A stretch of 64,000 nucleotides of DNA. Origin: Adineta steineri. Taxonomy: Eukaryota > Rotifera > Eurotatoria > Adinetida > Adinetidae. The stretch covers positions 754,223 to 818,222 of the forward strand of contig CAJNOI010000024.1 of NCBI GenBank assembly GCA_905250115.1. Direction: 5' to 3'. The notes beneath the pieces are model-generated. The model saw only the letters and a program-made list of their open reading frames with translations, was not told the DNA's origin and made no database searches. A program made the position numbers and the translations under genes. This document shows, in pieces, positions 62,821-64,000 of this stretch (position 1 is the first letter of the stretch; every line of letters begins with the position of its first letter).

Positions 62821-63432
62821 AGATTTAATTCAAAATAATATAATATTTGGTTGAAGATTCATATTAATTAGAGTATTACGATTAAATTGTTTTAGAAGTT
62901 TAGTAATAAATTGACTAAAAGGATGTGAAAGAAGATATTTTGTTTTTGGAGTAAATAATTCATAGAGTTTACTTTGTGAGGGTGGGTTTATGAGTACTAT
63001 TACGAAGTTTTAATAAATCAAAATGTACTAAATAATTCAAATTCGAACTTTTCTTTTTTGTTTAGAAATGATAAAATTAAAATGTTTTTTAAGTATTACA
63101 TATATGCATTATTAATGATAATTGTAAGTCTATTCATTGATAGATTTATTTAAAAGTGTATTCATATGATTGATGATGAAATTGATTTATGTTTAATAGA
63201 AAAATAAAATTTAAGATTTTTACCGAAAAAATTTCTCAGTTTTAATTGTTAAGAAATCTACAAATGTTTTTCTACTACGACAACTAATATATATGAAATA
63301 GATTTAATGAATAAGAAAAAACAAATAAGAAGTTTAGAAATGAATAAATTATAAATACTTGAATAAATAAGATAATTGCGAATATATTTTAATTTTGAGC
63401 ATCTAAAACATGTAATCGAGTATTATTAATGA
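62821..63432. other. Spacer between the BLTP1 relic and the PKS fragment
   Basis: On the minus strand 62830-62990 reads INPPSQSKLYELFTPKTKYLL and on as a stop-free stretch that may be a further BLTP1 or PKS exon; its family is not recognised. The rest is A+T rich and noncoding. Confidence 0.4.
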
Positions 63433-64000
63433 ATCAATGTATTTTCAGTTGTTCTAACATTTCATGAGCAATAGTTTCTTCTGGTTTCTTTCTAATAGCT
63501 ACTATTTGATAAGATCCACATGATTGAATACGACGCATTTGTGTAATAAGATTTTGAGCATATGTAGATATAGAGGATGAAGAAAGAGATGATGATATTT
63601 GTAAAGCATACATATCATTTGATGATATTTTATTTTTTTGATTAGATAATTTCTGAATAAATAATGTAAATAAATCTTCATTATTATTATCATTTGATAT
63701 TTGAGTAATACAAAAAAGAGTTGAAGTATTATTTTGATTCGAACGACGTAGACAAATAATATTTTCTAAACCAGTATATGTTGATGTATTAGAAAATTGA
63801 ACTTCATTTTCATTAACTAAATCAAAATCTGAATCTTGTTCTTTTGCAGCTGATGATTTTGTTTGTTCTTTTTCATTAAGTTTATTATAAACAAGTGTTG
63901 CAATCGTTTCAATTGAAAGTCCTTGAAGAAGATCAGTTAATGATATATAAATGCCAGTTTCTTGACCTAACCAATTATATAATGAAACAGCAGCTAATGA
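63433..64000 (-). CDS. PKS carrier-protein end plus degenerate thioesterase, runs off the right edge
   Basis: The frame entering from the right edge opens with SLAAVSLYNWLGQETGIYISLTDLLQGLSIETIATLV, the second half of an acyl carrier domain as found in polyketide and fatty acid synthases (the Ser-bearing helix starts at the very edge). After a Ser/Glu linker comes TLFCITQIS and later YAQNLITQMRRIQSCGSYQIVAIRKK...AHEMLEQLK, which aligns with C-terminal thioesterase domains (IRxIQPxGPYxLxGxSxG...AxEMAxxL). The nucleophile elbow GxSxG is missing, and a TGA at 63434 precedes a stretch (FINNTRLHVLDAQ) that still resembles the family. The chain-releasing function is therefore probably lost. It lies 5' of the DH remnant on the same strand, the reverse of normal PKS domain order. 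Confidence 0.72.

Overview
The window looks like nuclear DNA of a bdelloid rotifer (Adineta/Rotaria type). The base composition is strongly A+T rich. Most conserved animal genes are split by very small GT-AG introns of about 45-70 bp. A giant FG-GAP repeat protein is present, and NRPS and PKS genes of bacterial type carry rotifer-like introns. This assignment is inference from gene content; no rRNA or mitochondrial marker is present.

Left part (1 to about 46 kb) is mostly ordinary intron-rich animal DNA. On the minus strand are the 5' part of neurofibromin (NF1), a membrane-anchored FG-GAP repeat protein and an F-box/GRDP-like protein. On the plus strand are a P4-ATPase lipid flippase (21 exons, traced to a continuous 1,166-aa frame), tRNA-Cys(GCA), an intronless alpha/beta hydrolase, a hotdog thioesterase, a divergent rhodopsin-like receptor, an intronless laccase-like multicopper oxidase, an NCAM/fasciclin-2-like adhesion molecule, RABGAP1 and DDAH. 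A decayed copy of ATP synthase subunit O (OSCP) lies head to head with NF1. A MITE-like element sits in a RABGAP1 intron.

Right part (about 46.4-64 kb) is different. It begins with a broken gene tentatively related to the RNF213 family, followed by about 700 bp of TG/CA-rich DNA containing TGTGGG-like units. All remaining genes are on the minus strand: the C-terminal part of a FAD monooxygenase, a 100-N gap, a 5'-truncated NRPS (half C - A - T - C - C), a SET protein, a PKS dehydratase remnant, a large decayed fragment of the lipid-transfer gene BLTP1 (KIAA1109), and the carrier/thioesterase end of another PKS at the window edge. Foreign biosynthetic genes, pseudogenes and telomere-like repeats together fit what is known of bdelloid subtelomeric regions, where horizontally acquired genes accumulate.

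Functionally, the NRPS, monooxygenase and PKS pieces are the parts of a secondary-metabolite locus, but truncations, a changed C-domain motif, a lost thioesterase motif and stops suggest this copy is partly or wholly inactive. The left genes are independent housekeeping, signalling and membrane genes with no operon logic. Two assembly gaps (35565-35574 and 50438-50537) limit interpretation near them.
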